The notes beneath the pieces were generated by a model. That model had not been told where the DNA came from. It searched no databases and saw nothing but the letters and a program-made list of their open reading frames with translations. Made by a program: the position numbers and the translations under genes. From Sarcomyxa edulis (Eukaryota; Basidiomycota; Agaricomycetes; Agaricales; Mycenaceae), in assembly GCA_009761415.1 (NCBI GenBank), contig QUOL01000011.1:1054001-1118000 (forward strand): 64,000 bases of DNA, given 5' to 3'. Below, piece by piece: positions 44,343 to 58,229 of this stretch (position 1 is the first letter of the stretch; each line of letters starts with the position of its first letter).

Positions 44343-44653
44343 TGAAGGACTGTGTAATTAGCCGAGGTAGCTTTGGAAGAGAACTAAGTTGGAAGAATCG
44401 GTCAATGACTAGATTGATAAACGATGGTGATGGTGAGTAGACTTACGAAAAAGACATCGGTATCCATCGTGAAAGGCAGCGACGGAATCGAGGAGTTTTT
44501 GAGCCGAGGAATGGGCGGCGGCGGCGGCGACGACTGGGTTTGGAGGATACCAACGACGACGTCGAGGGTGGGGAATCTAGCTGAGGAATGGGCGGCGGCG
44601 GAGACGACGACTGGGTTTGGAGGACAAGGACGACGACGTTGAGGGTGGGGAAT

Positions 44654-45330
44654 CTAGCGGAGAGATCGATATAGATAGTTGAAACCATGGAAGAGAGCAG
44701 CGGAGGTGACAACACCTGGGTTACAGGCCAGCGGGATAAGTAGTAATGCAACGAGATCTGAATACGTACGTACCGAATTGACGACGACGATGATATTGGA
44801 AGACCATCTGCTCGGAGACAAATCTATCAACATTGATTACAATGGGAGAAATGAGATACTCACTGTGCGGACGCGATACCAAGGATGAGAGACCCCTGGG
44901 AGGAGAGCTATGTGAGATGAGGGCTATGGACACGTATCGGGAGACTACTTACAGCAGCGACGAGCACGATGGCTGGCTAGAAGGGAGGTGGTGAATAGAG
45001 CGAGTATAGATGATTGCCAGCTGAATGTTAACGTACCAAGACGAACGAGGACGTTGCCAGAACTACAGGGTAGGATGAAACAAGTCAGTCAGGATACAAC
45101 GACCACGACGAACTTCATAGCTCACACACTCTAAGAGGTCGGTGTCGAGAGTAAGAAGGACGGCGAGGAGGAGGAGGAAAGAGGGATGAGAAAGTGGGAG
45201 GATGAAGTGGGAGGAAGAGAACGAGATGGAGAAAGTTACAAGAATCCGGCCTGTCTTTATACACCTAAAAAAGAGGCTCTGTTGTCAATCCTAACAAAGA
45301 AACCAAACACTGGTAAGAATGGAGACTTAC
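44654..45330 (-). CDS. Candidate small membrane protein gene with micro-exons (unit 2)
   Basis: Best-preserved copy for the hydrophobic frame. The reading 'FLLLLAVLLTLDTDLLE', 'FLATSSFVL', 'PAIVLVAAGSLILGIAS', 'FVSEQMVFQYHRRRQF', 'ALFHGFNYLYRSLR' stays open across 26- and 24-nt micro-exons with canonical splice signals, and ends at 44654. That would be a short protein with two membrane segments and a basic tail. Units 1 and 3 have stops or lost splice sites in this frame, so either only this copy works or my frame is wrong. Family unknown. Confidence 0.4.
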
Positions 45331-45399
45331 GTTTGCAAAAAAGATGCAATATCGGCTAAATTTCCCAGATAACATCTGGATCTCCCAATCTTGTAGATC

Positions 45400-48300
45400 C
45401 GCGTGTGTGGCGCCGTGTGCGGTATCGACGGCTCTGGACGTGTATGGACACCGCTGCACCGTGTACTTTCTGGTACGTCGTCCAATGATGAGGGGGCAGT
45501 TGCGATTTCAACCGTCAACGGTTGGACACGATCCTGTCTACCTGCTAAACGTTGAGACACCCTTACGACGGTACCCCAGCAGTACACTTACTCGGTTCCC
45601 CATATCCTCACCTGTCAATATCTGGACGCGTCATACGACGCGTCCTGGACCTGCATTTCGTCAGCCTGGTATGGAGTTCACAGGCAACTTGATGGAAGAC
45701 CACGCGCCGTGTTTCGGAGGTAGGTCTAGATGGAAGTAAGTACGCATAACGATCGTTCGAGCGAAAGGCTAGACGAAAAACTCACCGGCTGAAATGTAAA
45801 TGGACAGCTTCTTAGATCTCCGGGAATCTGTGTGACATGCTCGGTGCACCTATTGAGGACTGCTCTATTCTCGAGAGCGGGCTGTATGTAGACGTGGTAG
45901 AGAGGGGATAACGACGAGAAAGAGGTCTCTGGACGCTGTGAGAAACGACGAGAAGGAAAGAAACAAGCTGAAAACACAAACCTCTTGATTACTGGAGATT
46001 ATCACTGTAAAACACCACGATGCACGCCATTCCAGACTCTTCGTGACAAGCTACTGGAGGTTCCATCGTGCAACGCGATGTCTTCATCTCGAAACTTCGG
46101 CACTGACGGCCATCCAATCGTAACCTACGTTTCCGAGTCTCGTTTGAGAGATTGACGATACTTTGGACGGAGGTGTCAAGTGATCGGTTACGAGGATCTG
46201 AGTGAGAGGAACATACGATTCTGGGAATAGACAAAATATGTGCGTGGATCTTGGCGGAGAGAGTCGATGAGGTGCTGAGGTGAAAGGCTGCAGGTCGCGC
46301 AGTGATGAGACAAGGCAAGGGGAGCCAACGGCAGGAGAACGATTCAAACGAATAGAGGCGGCTGAAAGTAGACGGCGAAGAGACGACGTCGTGCACAACT
46401 CTCGCTCAGACCATCGAGAGTTGTGCGCGGCGCTTGTAAGTGAGATCTCGGTCTTCAATAAACCTTCAGGAAGGGTCTTCCAATCAGTCTCCAGCAATAT
46501 ACGTCGGAATTACCACTCACATACTCTTCAACTTGTAGTTTACTCTAGAAGGGATGAGGATTCCACAAATCAAGAATCGAGATAAATGTGTATCCTAGAA
46601 TAGAAATTGGACGAGATTCTCAGTGGAGTTTGCCTTGGGGTGAAAGGCTGGAGAATGCATGATGACGAAATTCGCCATAAGATACTGAGCGAGAATCAAG
46701 AGGGAATAAAAGGTTGGGGGTAAGGGTGTAGTGGTGGAGATGGACTCACGAAGTAGGCTTGTAATTTGAGACTCGTTCGTGTAAGACTCTCGATATTCCT
46801 GCAAGTCTGATCTTTGGATTATGTTGCGCATTCTGAGCCTGTCCAAAGGTGGAAGATGATGTGAAGAAGCTTTTGTCGATAGACGATGACTTGTTGTTTT
46901 GCGGCGCCCGAGAGTTCTTTTGAATCAAATCATAGAGGGCTCTAATATAAGGATACCCGTGAGCTCAAGCGGCGAACAGCAGTCAACTTACCTCAACAAT
47001 ATGTACACAATGCTGTCTGGAAGATCTCAGAACGATGTTGATACTTTGAGATGGGAATGACTATCGGCGACTCGTCGAAGTCAAGTACCAGTTGGAATCT
47101 TGTGAGTTCAAGAGGCGTCGACTCGGAGAGTACGAGTTAGCTATACAGATGTATATGAGACGTGTCAATGAGTGCGAGAGGGTGGTTTCCGGGGAGACGA
47201 GGAAACAAATGTGGTGGATGGGTGCGAAGATTAGATTTGGAAAGTAATTAGCAGACGCGATCGAAATCACCTTCACTCTTGATCATGATTCTCACCCGGA
47301 CTGCTGCCACTTAGATCTCGCACACTCTACACGTCGACACTCTCTTATGGATTCCCCGATGAATTCAGACCAACATATCACCAAAAAATTGACATATTAC
47401 TCGAACAACATGAATCTAATCTCGAAGAATATGAATCTACTCCGAGTCGCCCGTAAAACTTGGACTGGACCTCTCAAGCCTTCAAACTTCATGTGGCAGC
47501 ATCCTTCCATCGAACGGAATTTTTGTGCATTAGACATCTCATTCAAGTGGAGGTATGTTGCATCCCTCCAATATCTGCACTGATAGTCTGAAATCCCGAC
47601 TTCTCGCTGACTTCTCGGCCATACTCAGTTGGTCACTGATTTCGTTGATACTCCTGGCACAACCGTCGACAAGACCTCCAGAGTCTCCTCCAACGTATCC
47701 TACGGTGCAACTCTACGAAATGATACCTCGCGGTACTCGACACTCTATTCCAAGGGCTCTTGAGTCCAAATGTTGGTATGTCTTGTTCCTACCCATGAAC
47801 TCTGTCTTTACGGTGTTCAAATGACATTCATACTGTTCTATCTGCGCAGAACATGTCACATAGGCTTTCCCCTCTCGTTATCGGACACAATACACGACGT
47901 GGTATGTATATCAATCTCAGTCCTGCTCTTCGTCATGCCTCGAGAAACCCAAAGGTCTCCCTTCGTAGCTCGATGTCCGAGTCGTTGAGAAGACCACCAA
48001 AGTTCGATGTCTACGCCATTTGAGCATCTGTACGTTGTCCCCGGCTCGTCGGCGCTCCGCCTTAACTAATGTTCCTCGTCGTTTCTCCCTGCTCCTACCC
48101 GGAAGTCCCATCTTGCCACTGCTGATCAGACTCGCTCGAGCTGATTGAGAGCTCAGGCTCTACCATAACGCGTCAGTATCCTGCTCGCCCTCACCTCACG
48201 TCAAATAATCATCTGTTCTTCAGCTCTGGTAACAGTCTCGTAAGTTTCGAAGCAATGGAAGGTGCTAATCCGGCGACACAAAAACTAGCGCACATGGCGA

Positions 48301-50650
48301 CTTATTTTCCCTCAGAGGAAGTGCCACGAGAAATATCGCAGTCATGCTGTAAGTGTCTAATCAATGACATCTCCTCGTTGCCTCCAAGTCTTTCCTTTTT
48401 CATCTCGACTGATCTTTCATCTTCTCGGCCGTATCGTGTCCCTGTCCCTGTCGTTTACAGGCTAGTCACTACCAATTCTCTTCGATCTGACTCCGCTCCA
48501 AATCGGACCCTCGTGCGGATGTGAGCTCATCTCACCTGCCTCCCATGCTCGGCTAACCAATTCCGGTAAGTGAATCCGTCCATTACTCTTTGTCCCAATG
48601 CAATCGTGCGTCACTGTTATGGCACGAGGCTTGAACTCTCCGTGGCTTCACGTAGATGTTTCAGGTTTTTTTGGGTGCAGGGCCGTTTGTATCTTGCAAT
48701 TGGCCGCAAACACCCAGATCTACCGGGACACTTTGGGAGCCGCCTTGATCATCATCAATCCATGTTTGTATCATCTCCGATATCTATAATCTTCTCTGCA
48801 TGCGTTGAATATATGTCTGGCTTGGGAATCTGAAAGGAAAGACATATTGTGAGTCTATCCCTCTGCATAGTACCTAAATCAAGATCTTGACATTGTGTCA
48901 ATGACCCAAATATCGTGCAGGGACAGGGGGCCATGACACGTAGCATTTGATTCTTTTGTCAGGCCCTGAATTTTAAGGTAAAATGGAATGGATTAGGTTC
49001 CTGATTAGGTGAGTCTTTTGTTGCTATGACTAAATTATCTGAGGAAGAACGACCGCATAGTTGGATGGCTATGCGATCAATCTCCCTCAGATCTATTATT
49101 CAGATCTCTTGCAGCTGAAGCTTAGTTGACTATTTGTTTCCTCCTAAATCTAAGTCTTGAGTGTCCTGAGCAGTAGCATAACCATTGAGAACTTTGAGAT
49201 TTAAATGAGCCACTCATAATGAAAATACTTGAGTGAGACTTGAGGATTGAGGCAGACTGAAGGCATCATGGTACCAGCAAACTAGGTCCATGTGCATGAC
49301 AGAATACTGTCCCTGAATGAGAAACTGATCAGTGATGTAATTTCGCTTCACGGTGTCCGCGCAATACGCAAAGGAAGCTTCGGATTTAGGTTGTTGCTTT
49401 GGGCCGTTTTATGTCATGCCGGACCCAGATCGACGGATCCGATATGATTTCAGCCATATTACGGGATGCTTGAATAGTATTAAAGCTCACTTACCAAGTG
49501 AATAACGGTTCACCTTCCTCCCCTTGCCCAAACTATGCCCATTTATTTTCCCATCCAACGACTCTCAACTCCACCCCCTCATTCACCTCTACATCACCTC
49601 TGACCATTATATCACCAAAGGTATGTCAGGTATTCATTTTGTCTCGACATATGTTGAATGTGTTGTGATCTCGCAGAGGCCGTGTGGACTCGATTGCGAT
49701 CGAGCTGTGATTATCGCGGGCGGTTGTTTGGCAGGAGCCTCGGGTTGCAAATATCGTACGTCCATTTTCGGATTTTCCAGTCACGTTCATTTCCCACTCA
49801 CGCTTATCAGCGCTTAGCGCTTAGCACTTATCGATATCGATTATCTTCGACAGCCCTGCCAGTGGCCTTATCTCCATTTTGTCGCGATCACACCTACACT
49901 TGGATACCTGCGATGCAAGACGCAAAAGATCAGTCAATAGCATCCCTCACCCTTTGGCTCTTGCACGAAATCCAACTCGATCTGCCAGCGAGTATCAAGA
50001 TCCCCAAAGAACAACGTGCGTGAAACTCAAGGCTTCATCGGTGGGCATAGTGGTCAAGGATAATAACTTTGGTTCGTCCGGTCGCCTTTTCTTGGAACTA
50101 CATATCGTTTATACTAACCTTAGATCGCGATTTCAGGGAGATTTAAAGAGGTGGTCAGATCAGGGTCTGTAGGTCATCGACGGTAAGTCGACTCATATAA
50201 ATTTCACTTTGACCTGGAGCTCACTGACAAAGCGCCCCCAGTGCACAGTCTCGCAAACAAGAACAGAAACGCGTAGAGGGCACGGCGACATCGTTCACAC
50301 CGCGGCGTACATCAGAGTCATAGAAATGGACTATAGACTCTGTACGTGTTCCCGTCCCTCTCTTGAGAACCACTGATATTCATGTCGCTCTATGTAGGGT
50401 TCATTAGATGCCGATTCCGACGTCGATACCTCTCGAGACCTCGAATCAGCATCGTTCACAGATCCCGAACTTCACTATCGAGTTGAATCTCTCCCCCTCA
50501 AGCTCTTCTCGTACATCGCAGAGCAACGCCGCTCTATCGTTAAATCTCACAGCCACGCTCTCCCTTCTCCAATTCGTTGTACGCGAGATTATCGTCGTTC
50601 TCGCGCGACTCCCCAGGCAGCTTGGCACACGCGTCACACCTCCTACTCTC
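45400..50650. other. Unit 2 block of conserved exons of unknown genes
   Basis: Counterpart of 11400-16660. Features seen: the GGACGCGTC/GACGCGTCC palindrome near 45624, minus-strand open exons near 46560-46970, and plus-strand exons from 47338. In the minus exon near 46500-46590 the unit 1 frame '...FQSKLQVEEY' is broken by a C-to-T stop (CAG to TAG). 47300-48900 is almost identical to unit 1, while 45730-47300 is almost identical to unit 3. Confidence 0.4.
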
Positions 50651-50659
50651 CATGTTCTC

Positions 50660-53430
50660 CTTCGGCTATTTTGCCCGATGGATTATACCATCAGAGTCTG
50701 GGATAGAGGCCTTGCGGCGAGCATCCTAGCACTTCTAGGATAAAATACACGTGTTGGTATGTAGGAAATATGTTTCCTCGCTGCCACGATGTCTCAGGAG
50801 ATCACGAAGCGTCCACCACATTTAGTATGTCCATCCTAGCTGTATAAACTTCCTCTCCGGATTCTAACCTCGGTTTTTAGCTTCACCTCACCGCGCGTCG
50901 TCGCCTACCTAGTGCAACGAGTCTTATCGCCCAGTTCTCGACATTCAGGCTTTGTAGTGAGTAGTCTCACAATTCTTAATATCTAAATCGTGTGTTGACA
51001 GATGAACAAGGTCTTGGCACGTCTTGTATCGACACAAGAGGGGAAGCGCCGTCTTACTCTGGTATGTCTTAGTTCTATGGTTTTCTTTCCTCTCCAGATT
51101 CTGAATCGATATTCGGGCTTCCGCAGACTGCCCTCCCACCATCTACCCTCGGCTAACTCACGCGCCAAAAAGCAAGGTCGAAAATCTGAGATTTTGGCCC
51201 CGCGGCGAGCGGCATCAAATCTCTAGGATAAATTATCGTGTTCCTCGACGACGTGAGAGCTTACGCGTTGTCTCATTCGGAGTAAGAGGGCGTGTAGCGC
51301 CCTCGTCGTCTTATCTAGCTATCATACTCCTCTATCTACCGTCCCAAGTTCCAAGTTGTTACACAGAGTCGCGACAATCCTCGTTCCAACCCCATCGACG
51401 TCTGCACCTTCGGCTAACTAATGTCCCCATACATATCGACAAATATTTGAGACTTCGGCCCCGCGGCGAGCGGCCCCACACTTCTAGGATAAGATATCGT
51501 GTTCATCGACTCGGACAACATCCGAGCTTACGCGCTGTCTTGTTTGGGGTAAGAGGGCGCGTAGCGCCCTTGACATCTTCGTAGGTTTATCACAACCTTT
51601 CATGTCTCCCCCTAGACCCTAATAGGATCTATATATAGTTTTACGACAATCCTCGCTCGACCTCCCTACCCTCGGCTAACTTACGCGTCAAAAAGCCAGG
51701 CCAAAAATCTGAGATTTCGGCCCCGCGGCGAGCGGCCACACGATCCTAGGATAAAACATCGTGTCCACCAACAACTCCAAAGCTTGTGTAGTGTGGAGTA
51801 AGAGGGCGCGTAGCGCCCTCGTCGTCTCGTAAGTCTATCATGACACTTCATCTGTCCTCCCAAATTCAAACTTGATATACAGCCTTCCGCCAATCGATGT
51901 TGCATCTCTACCTACATACCTACCCTCGGCTAACTCACGCGCCAAAAAGCGAGGCCCAAAATCTGAGATTTCGGCCCCGCGGCGAGCGGCTCCAACGATC
52001 TAGGATAAGGCCTACGTCGTTGTCACCATCCACATCCACGTAGTCCACTTGTCCTTTGAGTAGGACTGAGAGGGCGCGGAGCGCCCTCAACCCCTCGTTC
52101 TCCAGCCCTCGTATGTGCATTCCACCCACGTATCTTCCACCCCCAAAATTCCAACTTGATATTCGGGCTTCCGGGAATCGCTGTCACCAGTCCCTCCTCA
52201 ATCCAACCTTCGGCTAACTTTCATGCCAGAAAACACGGCCAAAAATCTGGGATTCCGGCCCCGCGGCGAGCGGTGTCACGGTTCTAGGATGAAGTCTCGT
52301 GTTGCCCAACGACGAGTTCAAGGCTTGTGTACTGTGTAGTGTGGAGTAAGAGGGCGCGTAGCGCCCTCGCCCTCGTCTCGTATGTCTCTCATGACTATTA
52401 ATCTTTCCTCCCACATTCTAACTTGATATCTAGCCTTCCGCCAATTGATGTTCTACCTCCGTCCCAATCTCTCCTTTGGCCTATTCACGCGCGTCAAAAC
52501 ATGGTCGAAGATTTGAGACTTCTCGTGCATCGAAGTATGTCTCTCTCTCTTGTTTTATCATGTCCCTTCACTCATACATGTCTCTGTACAGTTTGATACT
52601 GTCGCATAGACGTCGTACATCTCCCCCAACATCCCAACTCTATATATCAGCTTCCGGATATCGCCGTCCCTCTCTCCCCATCGCGTTCCTTTCGGACGAA
52701 GAAAACACGGTCGAAACTTTGAGATTTCGGCCTTGCGGCGAGCAATCTCGTCCTACTCCGGTATCCCACGAGTTGAACGATCAACGACGTTCGAGATCGT
52801 TCTCTTCTTTGGTACAGAGGGACCCAGAGTGCGGTAAGTCCATTGTGATCCTCCCATATCCTCCTCCCATTCTGACTTGATATCTAAGCTCCCGGACATC
52901 GCTGTCACCGCTTCAGGCTCGAGACGATCCTTCACGCGCCCGAACTCGACGTCAAGAAAGGAAGTTCTCGAGTAGAACGAAGGACGAGCGAGAGCCTTGT
53001 TCGTCGATTGCGCCTCTATACTATTGTACGTCTGTCAGTTCAGATATTCTTTTGCTAAGCTAATTCGATTTTAAAGCTTCCGGGTATTGATCTTCCACCT
53101 CCACCCTCTTAGCCTTGCCGCGAACATCCTCGTGGTCCCTTCAAGACATCTCAGGAGTCCTGAGATGTCTCGAAGACGAACGAAGTTCTCGATTGACATC
53201 TCCTCCAGCGTAGAGTACCCACAACGCGTTGTCGTAAGTCTATTACAATCATCTAACCATCCTCTCGACATTCTAACGCGTTACTCAGGCTTCCGGCCAT
53301 CGTTATTTCAGCTCTATATGCGTGGCTACCCGTGGCGCGACTCCGAGTCGCTCGCAAGACTCGAAGACCAAACATTGACATTGAGATCTCGGCCTTGCGG
53401 CGAGCAGTATCGTTACTGGTATGTTTCCAT
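50660..53430 (+). repeat. Array of hairpin modules (unit 2)
   Basis: Five copies of the GAGGGCGC-GTA-GCGCCCTC hairpin at 51285, 51553, 51802, 52070 and 52350, at the same spacing as in unit 1, each followed by a GTATGT...CTTGATATNNAG intron-like segment in most modules. Changes within the stems are mainly wobble or loop changes (GAGGGCGT opposite GCGCCCTC at 51285; loop GGA at 52070). More diverged modules follow to 53.4 kb. Confidence 0.6.
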
Positions 53431-54177
53431 ATCCTGACTCAAGTTTCGTTTTTCACTGACTTGCTTTTCTAGAGTCGAAGCACAGCGCAATCTAGTTAAG
53501 TTGTTGTGAAGGTACACTGGCGCTGTTTAGTCATCACAAAGGTACGTTCAGTCTATTTCTATGTTTCCTACCACGATCTGACCCGATATACAAGTTCTCG
53601 CGCACGCCGTCATCGGCTAATTTGGCCCTTCAAGTTCGTCGTGCGGTGGTATGTCCGCCTTACAAGTTCGTAGTTCGCAACTCATTTCCCCAAGGACATG
53701 CATTCCCTGGCTCTGGTGTATCTCGCAGCTAACACCCGCACGACTCGCCGCTGGATATCGAGATAGCGAACCCTCGGGAGGGGAAACCCTGGCAATTTTG
53801 AAACTAGCCGACAGTCCGTTTTGTAGATGCAGCTTTTTTTTGTTTGCAACTGTTTGTTTCTCTCGCGTACTCGTTATGCTAGTAGTTGTTATGTCCATCG
53901 CTCAGGCAACGCGAAGCTTCGAAGAGTATAACCACAAGAATGAATGAAAACAAACAAGCATCACCATAAAAGGCATCTAACCATCCCGGGCCGCTATCCG
54001 TCCTATCACTTCCCACCGTCGCGTCGCGTCGAGTAAATGAAAGCAGAATACATACAAAGCAATATCAATGCAATAAATCTATCAAACACTACCACTACCA
54101 ATGCTAACCCTAACCCTACTAGTCCCAGTCCCAGTCCCAGTCCCAGTCCCACTACCAACTCAACACCACTACTAGAT

Positions 54178-56240
54178 TTAATGCCCGCCGTAACTATAAT
54201 GGAACTGGAACCCCCCCGGCCCACCACCACCCCCATGTCCCCCACCATGCTGCTGCTGCTGCTGGAAGAACTGCGCAAACGGATGAGCAGCCTGTCCAGC
54301 GAATGGTCCACCGGGTTGTTGCTCGTTGGGGTCGTCGCCGTTGTCGAATCGTTGGCGGAGTTCTAGCCGGGGAGTAGGGGATGTGAGGGTTAGTGGAATG
54401 GGGAAGGGAATATAGACGAGATAGGACGGACCAGGATTCGAAAGCACCTCATACGCCTCGTTCAACGCAGCCATCTTCGCTTCGCTACCGCCTTTGTCGG
54501 GGTGCGCTGTCATCACTGCTTTTCGGCTACCACATAACACCATCGTACACATTAGCTAGCAATCAACGATATAGGATGGATGGACGTACTAAGCCTTCTT
54601 AATCCCCCTAGCATCCGCATCTCGAGGCGCACCCAGGACTTTATAATAGTCTTTCTGCCGGGACTGTTTCAACATCCGCTGGGCTCTTTGTAATCGTTGA
54701 TGTACCTGCGTCGTCGTCAGTTCCACCTACAACAACCAATACGAATGAAGTAGATGGTCTTACATCCCGATCAACCCTCCCCCCAACCTCAAAAGCCCTC
54801 TCAAGCACCTTAACCGCCTCCTCCCACCTTCCCCCCTCCGAGTCATCCAACAACAACGCCTCTCCCCTCCCCACCAACCCATCCACATCCTCCCCCGCTC
54901 CGTCCATACCAAGTAACATCTCACACCACTTCGCACCGCTTCGGATTGAGTTGAGCTTGATGTGCGATCGGCAGAGGGCGCGGAGGAGGAGGATGCGCCG
55001 GGGGCTTGTGGTGTGTGGGTTTGGGAGGGGGGTGCTAGGAGAGGCGGTGGGAGGGAGGAGTTGGGAAGGAGAGGTGTTGGCAACCAACGCCTCATCGAAC
55101 CGTCTCATCAACTCGTTCGCCTTCCCCTTCCCCTCTCCCAACTGCACAACCCCCTTCCAATTCTCCTCTTGCAGTAGCTCCTCAACCCTCCCAAACGCCT
55201 TATCGAACGACTTGACGAGTCGGTGTGCGGTGAGGCACGGGGTAGAGTCTGGGTCTAGGTGGAGGCATTGTTTTAGGGTGTTCATGGCAGCGGATGGGGA
55301 TGGAGAGGAGGAGGAGGTGGGTGGGAGGAGGAAGTAGGAGAGTCGGAAGATGCGGATTAGGGAGGGTGTTGTTGGGGGGGTTAGGTGTGTTAGTCGGCTG
55401 TCGTCCCGTCCAATTCGTTCGTTCGTTCGTTCATCCATTCAACCACCATTTAGTAAGTTGTACTTAACCCGAAGTACTAGCGAGGACTCACGTCAAATCC
55501 CCAACAGCACCCTCAACATCCCCAGCCGCCAACGCACACTCCGCTCTCACCTCCCTCACTTCAACGCTATGACTCGCCACCTTCAGAGCCTGCGACGCAC
55601 TCTCGGTACACGCTGTCCAGAGCTGGGCTTTCTTCGCCGCTAACGCCTTTTTAGCAGCCTTCTCCGCTTCCGACACATCCACCAACAACCCCTCCGCTCC
55701 GGAATCGACGGCGTTGGTCTTCGCCTTGGAGGTGTAAAGACTGAGGGCGGAACGAGCTTCGGCCCACTGCCCGTCTTTAGCGTGTATCCGCGCTTTCATG
55801 AGGAGCGCACCGTCGAATGACCCGGACCCGGAGGTGAGGGAGAGGACCCTTTCGAAATCGTCGAGGGCGGGGGTGTGTCGCGAGAGGGAGAAGTAGGCGG
55901 TGGCGCGTTTGTAGTAGAGGAGGTAGTCTGTTGGGGATTGTTCTGGATTGTTCGTTCGTTAGCATGGTTTCGTTGGCGTGGTGAAGTTCGGTAGTATGAT
56001 TGGGGCAGAGTGGGGAGAGTAGAGGGAGTAGAGTTCGTTAGTTTAGTGTAGTTAGAGTAGATATATAGCATCTACTACTCACCTATAGCCTCAGAATAAA
56101 CCCTGGCAGCCTCGTTAAACTGACCTGTGGAGAGGAGGAGGTTCGCTCTGTTGATAAGTGGGAGCAGACCTGGTGGGTTTAGACCACCGGTCCCCCAGTC
56201 CCGGATTTGAGAACGGGGTCTGTGCACGGAGTGTGCGTCC
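54178..56240 (-). CDS. TPR + J-domain co-chaperone, DNAJC3-like (unit 3)
   Basis: Third copy with the same exon layout, ending 'FHYSYGGH' at 54178. The HPD motif and the 'KDYYKVLGAPRDADARG' exon are intact. It is closer to unit 2 than to unit 1 in the middle exons ('LLQEENWKGVVQLGEGKGK', 'SGAEGLLVDVSEAEKAAKK'). It uses a GT donor before 'ELRQRFDNGDDPN'. No stops seen in the exons read; first exon unresolved. Three apparently intact tandem copies may raise dosage of one chaperone. Confidence 0.82.
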
Positions 56241-56252
56241 TTGGATCGTTCG

Positions 56253-56263
56253 CGTTAGGGTTA
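56253..56263 (+). promoter_or_regulatory. Telobox-like GTTAGGGTTAC (unit 3)
   Basis: Same position as in units 1 and 2, with the last base changed. Confidence 0.35.
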
Positions 56264-56559
56264 CGATCGTGCAAGTATCCCACTGCGATATTCGATAACT
56301 CAGCGGGTATCGATGGTTGAAAAAAAGCAATCGGACTTACGTTACACGAGCATCGATGGCGCTGTTCTGTGCTGAGGTGTACGATACGACATTGGGTGGT
56401 TGAAAGTGCCGTTTTTCGACTGGGTTTGGGGAGGATTCGTGGGTTGAGATGGCGAGACTGGTACGTTGAGATCAAAGTGAGTCGTGGCTTGGCGTCTGGT
56501 CCGGCGTCTAAACTCGGCGTCTCTTTCGATCACGATCGCAGTCACAGCGGAATCTAATC

Positions 56560-57930
56560 TCTTTCTCTCTCTTCAATCGACACTCTCAGCCGCGTCTTCC
56601 CTCGACTTTCTACTTCTCCTCCTCCCCTCTACCTCTATGCAGGTCGCACTAGGTTCACGACACGACTCAATCGACGGCTTGGAGGTCTTGGAAGTTGGGT
56701 CGAATCTCGATACGGGACACCAAAGGTATGTAAGTACTCTCTATTCTCTATTCTCGATTCTTCCACTCAACGCCCACTGAGGAACGAGTGGGACAATACA
56801 CGCAAGGTACGTCGTTGCTTGTCCTCGTCCACTCCCAAAGCTACAGCTTCTGTCAATTCAATTGGGTGAAGGATGAGAATGTACGAAGATACGGAGGGAT
56901 GTACTTCGTACATTGCTACTTACCTTTCTGACAGCTCTATGATTTAGATACTCGGAACTATGGCCTTGTGTACTTGCGACGAGGTAAATGCAGAGTTGTC
57001 GATGACGACTCGATGGACAGATGGCTAGAAGGCGAGATGGTTAGACAGACAGAGAGACGGGCAGGAAGACAGACGGCGAGTTGGATAGACGGCGAGTTGG
57101 ACGGACAGGAAGAGAGACGGACAGATAGTAGTGGACATACGGAAGGACGGGTAGAGAGACGGAGAGACTTAGAGACTTAGAGACGGACACTCAAGTTGAT
57201 GATATCAAGCAGCGAAAAGAACGAGACCGGGCGACGAGATTATGTAGAGATAGAGCAAACATAAAAAAATGATATTTTCGTGTGTAACATACATACATAG
57301 GCTACATATGTGAGACCCTCCCTCAAACTACTACGTGCGTTCTGTACCCTCGACTCTGAGAAAGAATATACATAGATTAAAGAGACAACCACCTAAATTG
57401 AACGTCGACGACGCATTAGTAAAACGGTTAGTTCGACATGAAAAGGACTCACGGCAGATTTGCAGCATCAGGGACTCAGCGTAGCTGCGAACGATGACGA
57501 GCGAAGGAAATCTAAGAGGGACGGCAGTGTATCTGGCCAGCGTGAAGAAATCACGCTCGGGAGATCTCGTTCTCCATCGTTTGTGTGTGCGAGGGGGAAG
57601 GTATTATCGAGAGCCTGATTACTACAAGATCTTCGAGGCTATCTAATTAGTATTGAGAGGGTTATATGACTTGAAGGAAGAAGTCTGAATCGACGACAAC
57701 TTACCCTGGGCATGGGGACAGCTCTACGGCAGACGCGTCTTACTTCTCCACTTGCAAGAAGTCGAGGGTCTATGTCACACGGCCTTCCGGAGTACTCAAA
57801 AGCCTCGATCATTCACCTAGGAACGACGGAATCAACGTCAACGTCGAAGATCTCGTAACTCACCAAATACTGTCAGTAACACAGACAACTCTCATATCAT
57901 ACGATGTCAACGAGACGCGAGCGAGAATAG
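56560..57930. other. Unit 3 gene-poor stretch
   Basis: Counterpart of 8900-10260, with a longer degenerate GACGG/ACAGA repeat (57010-57190). No gene I can support. Confidence 0.5.
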
Positions 57931-57937
57931 AGTGGTA

Positions 57938-57990
57938 TGCAATGAGGGGCTCTGCCCCTCATCGCACACTCGCGCTCGGCGTAGCCGAGC
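57938..57990 (+). repeat. Double hairpin element (unit 3)
   Basis: Same two hairpins as in units 1 and 2. Confidence 0.7.
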
Positions 57991-58229
57991 TGGAGGACTG
58001 AGTAATTAGCCGAGGTGGCTTCGAAGGAGAACTGAGTTGGAAGAATCTATTAATGCGTAGATTGATACGCGATGTTGGTGGTGAGCAGACTTACGGAGAA
58101 GACAGTAGTATCCAGCGTGAAAGGCAGCGACGCAATCGAGGAGGTTTTCAGACGAGGAATGGGCGGCGGCGGCGACGACGACTGGGTTTAGAAGATGACG
58201 ACGACGACGTCGAGGGTAGGGAATTCAAA

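Larger units (their letters stand above)
40525..53960. repeat. Segmental duplication unit 2, main part
   Basis: Continues the unit head at 19946-20083 after the insertion. Total unit length without the insertion is about 13.57 kb. Gene and hairpin order is the same as unit 1. The 3' flank of the J-domain gene is a CCCAGT tandem run (40540-40560) whose copy number differs from unit to unit. Confidence 0.9.
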
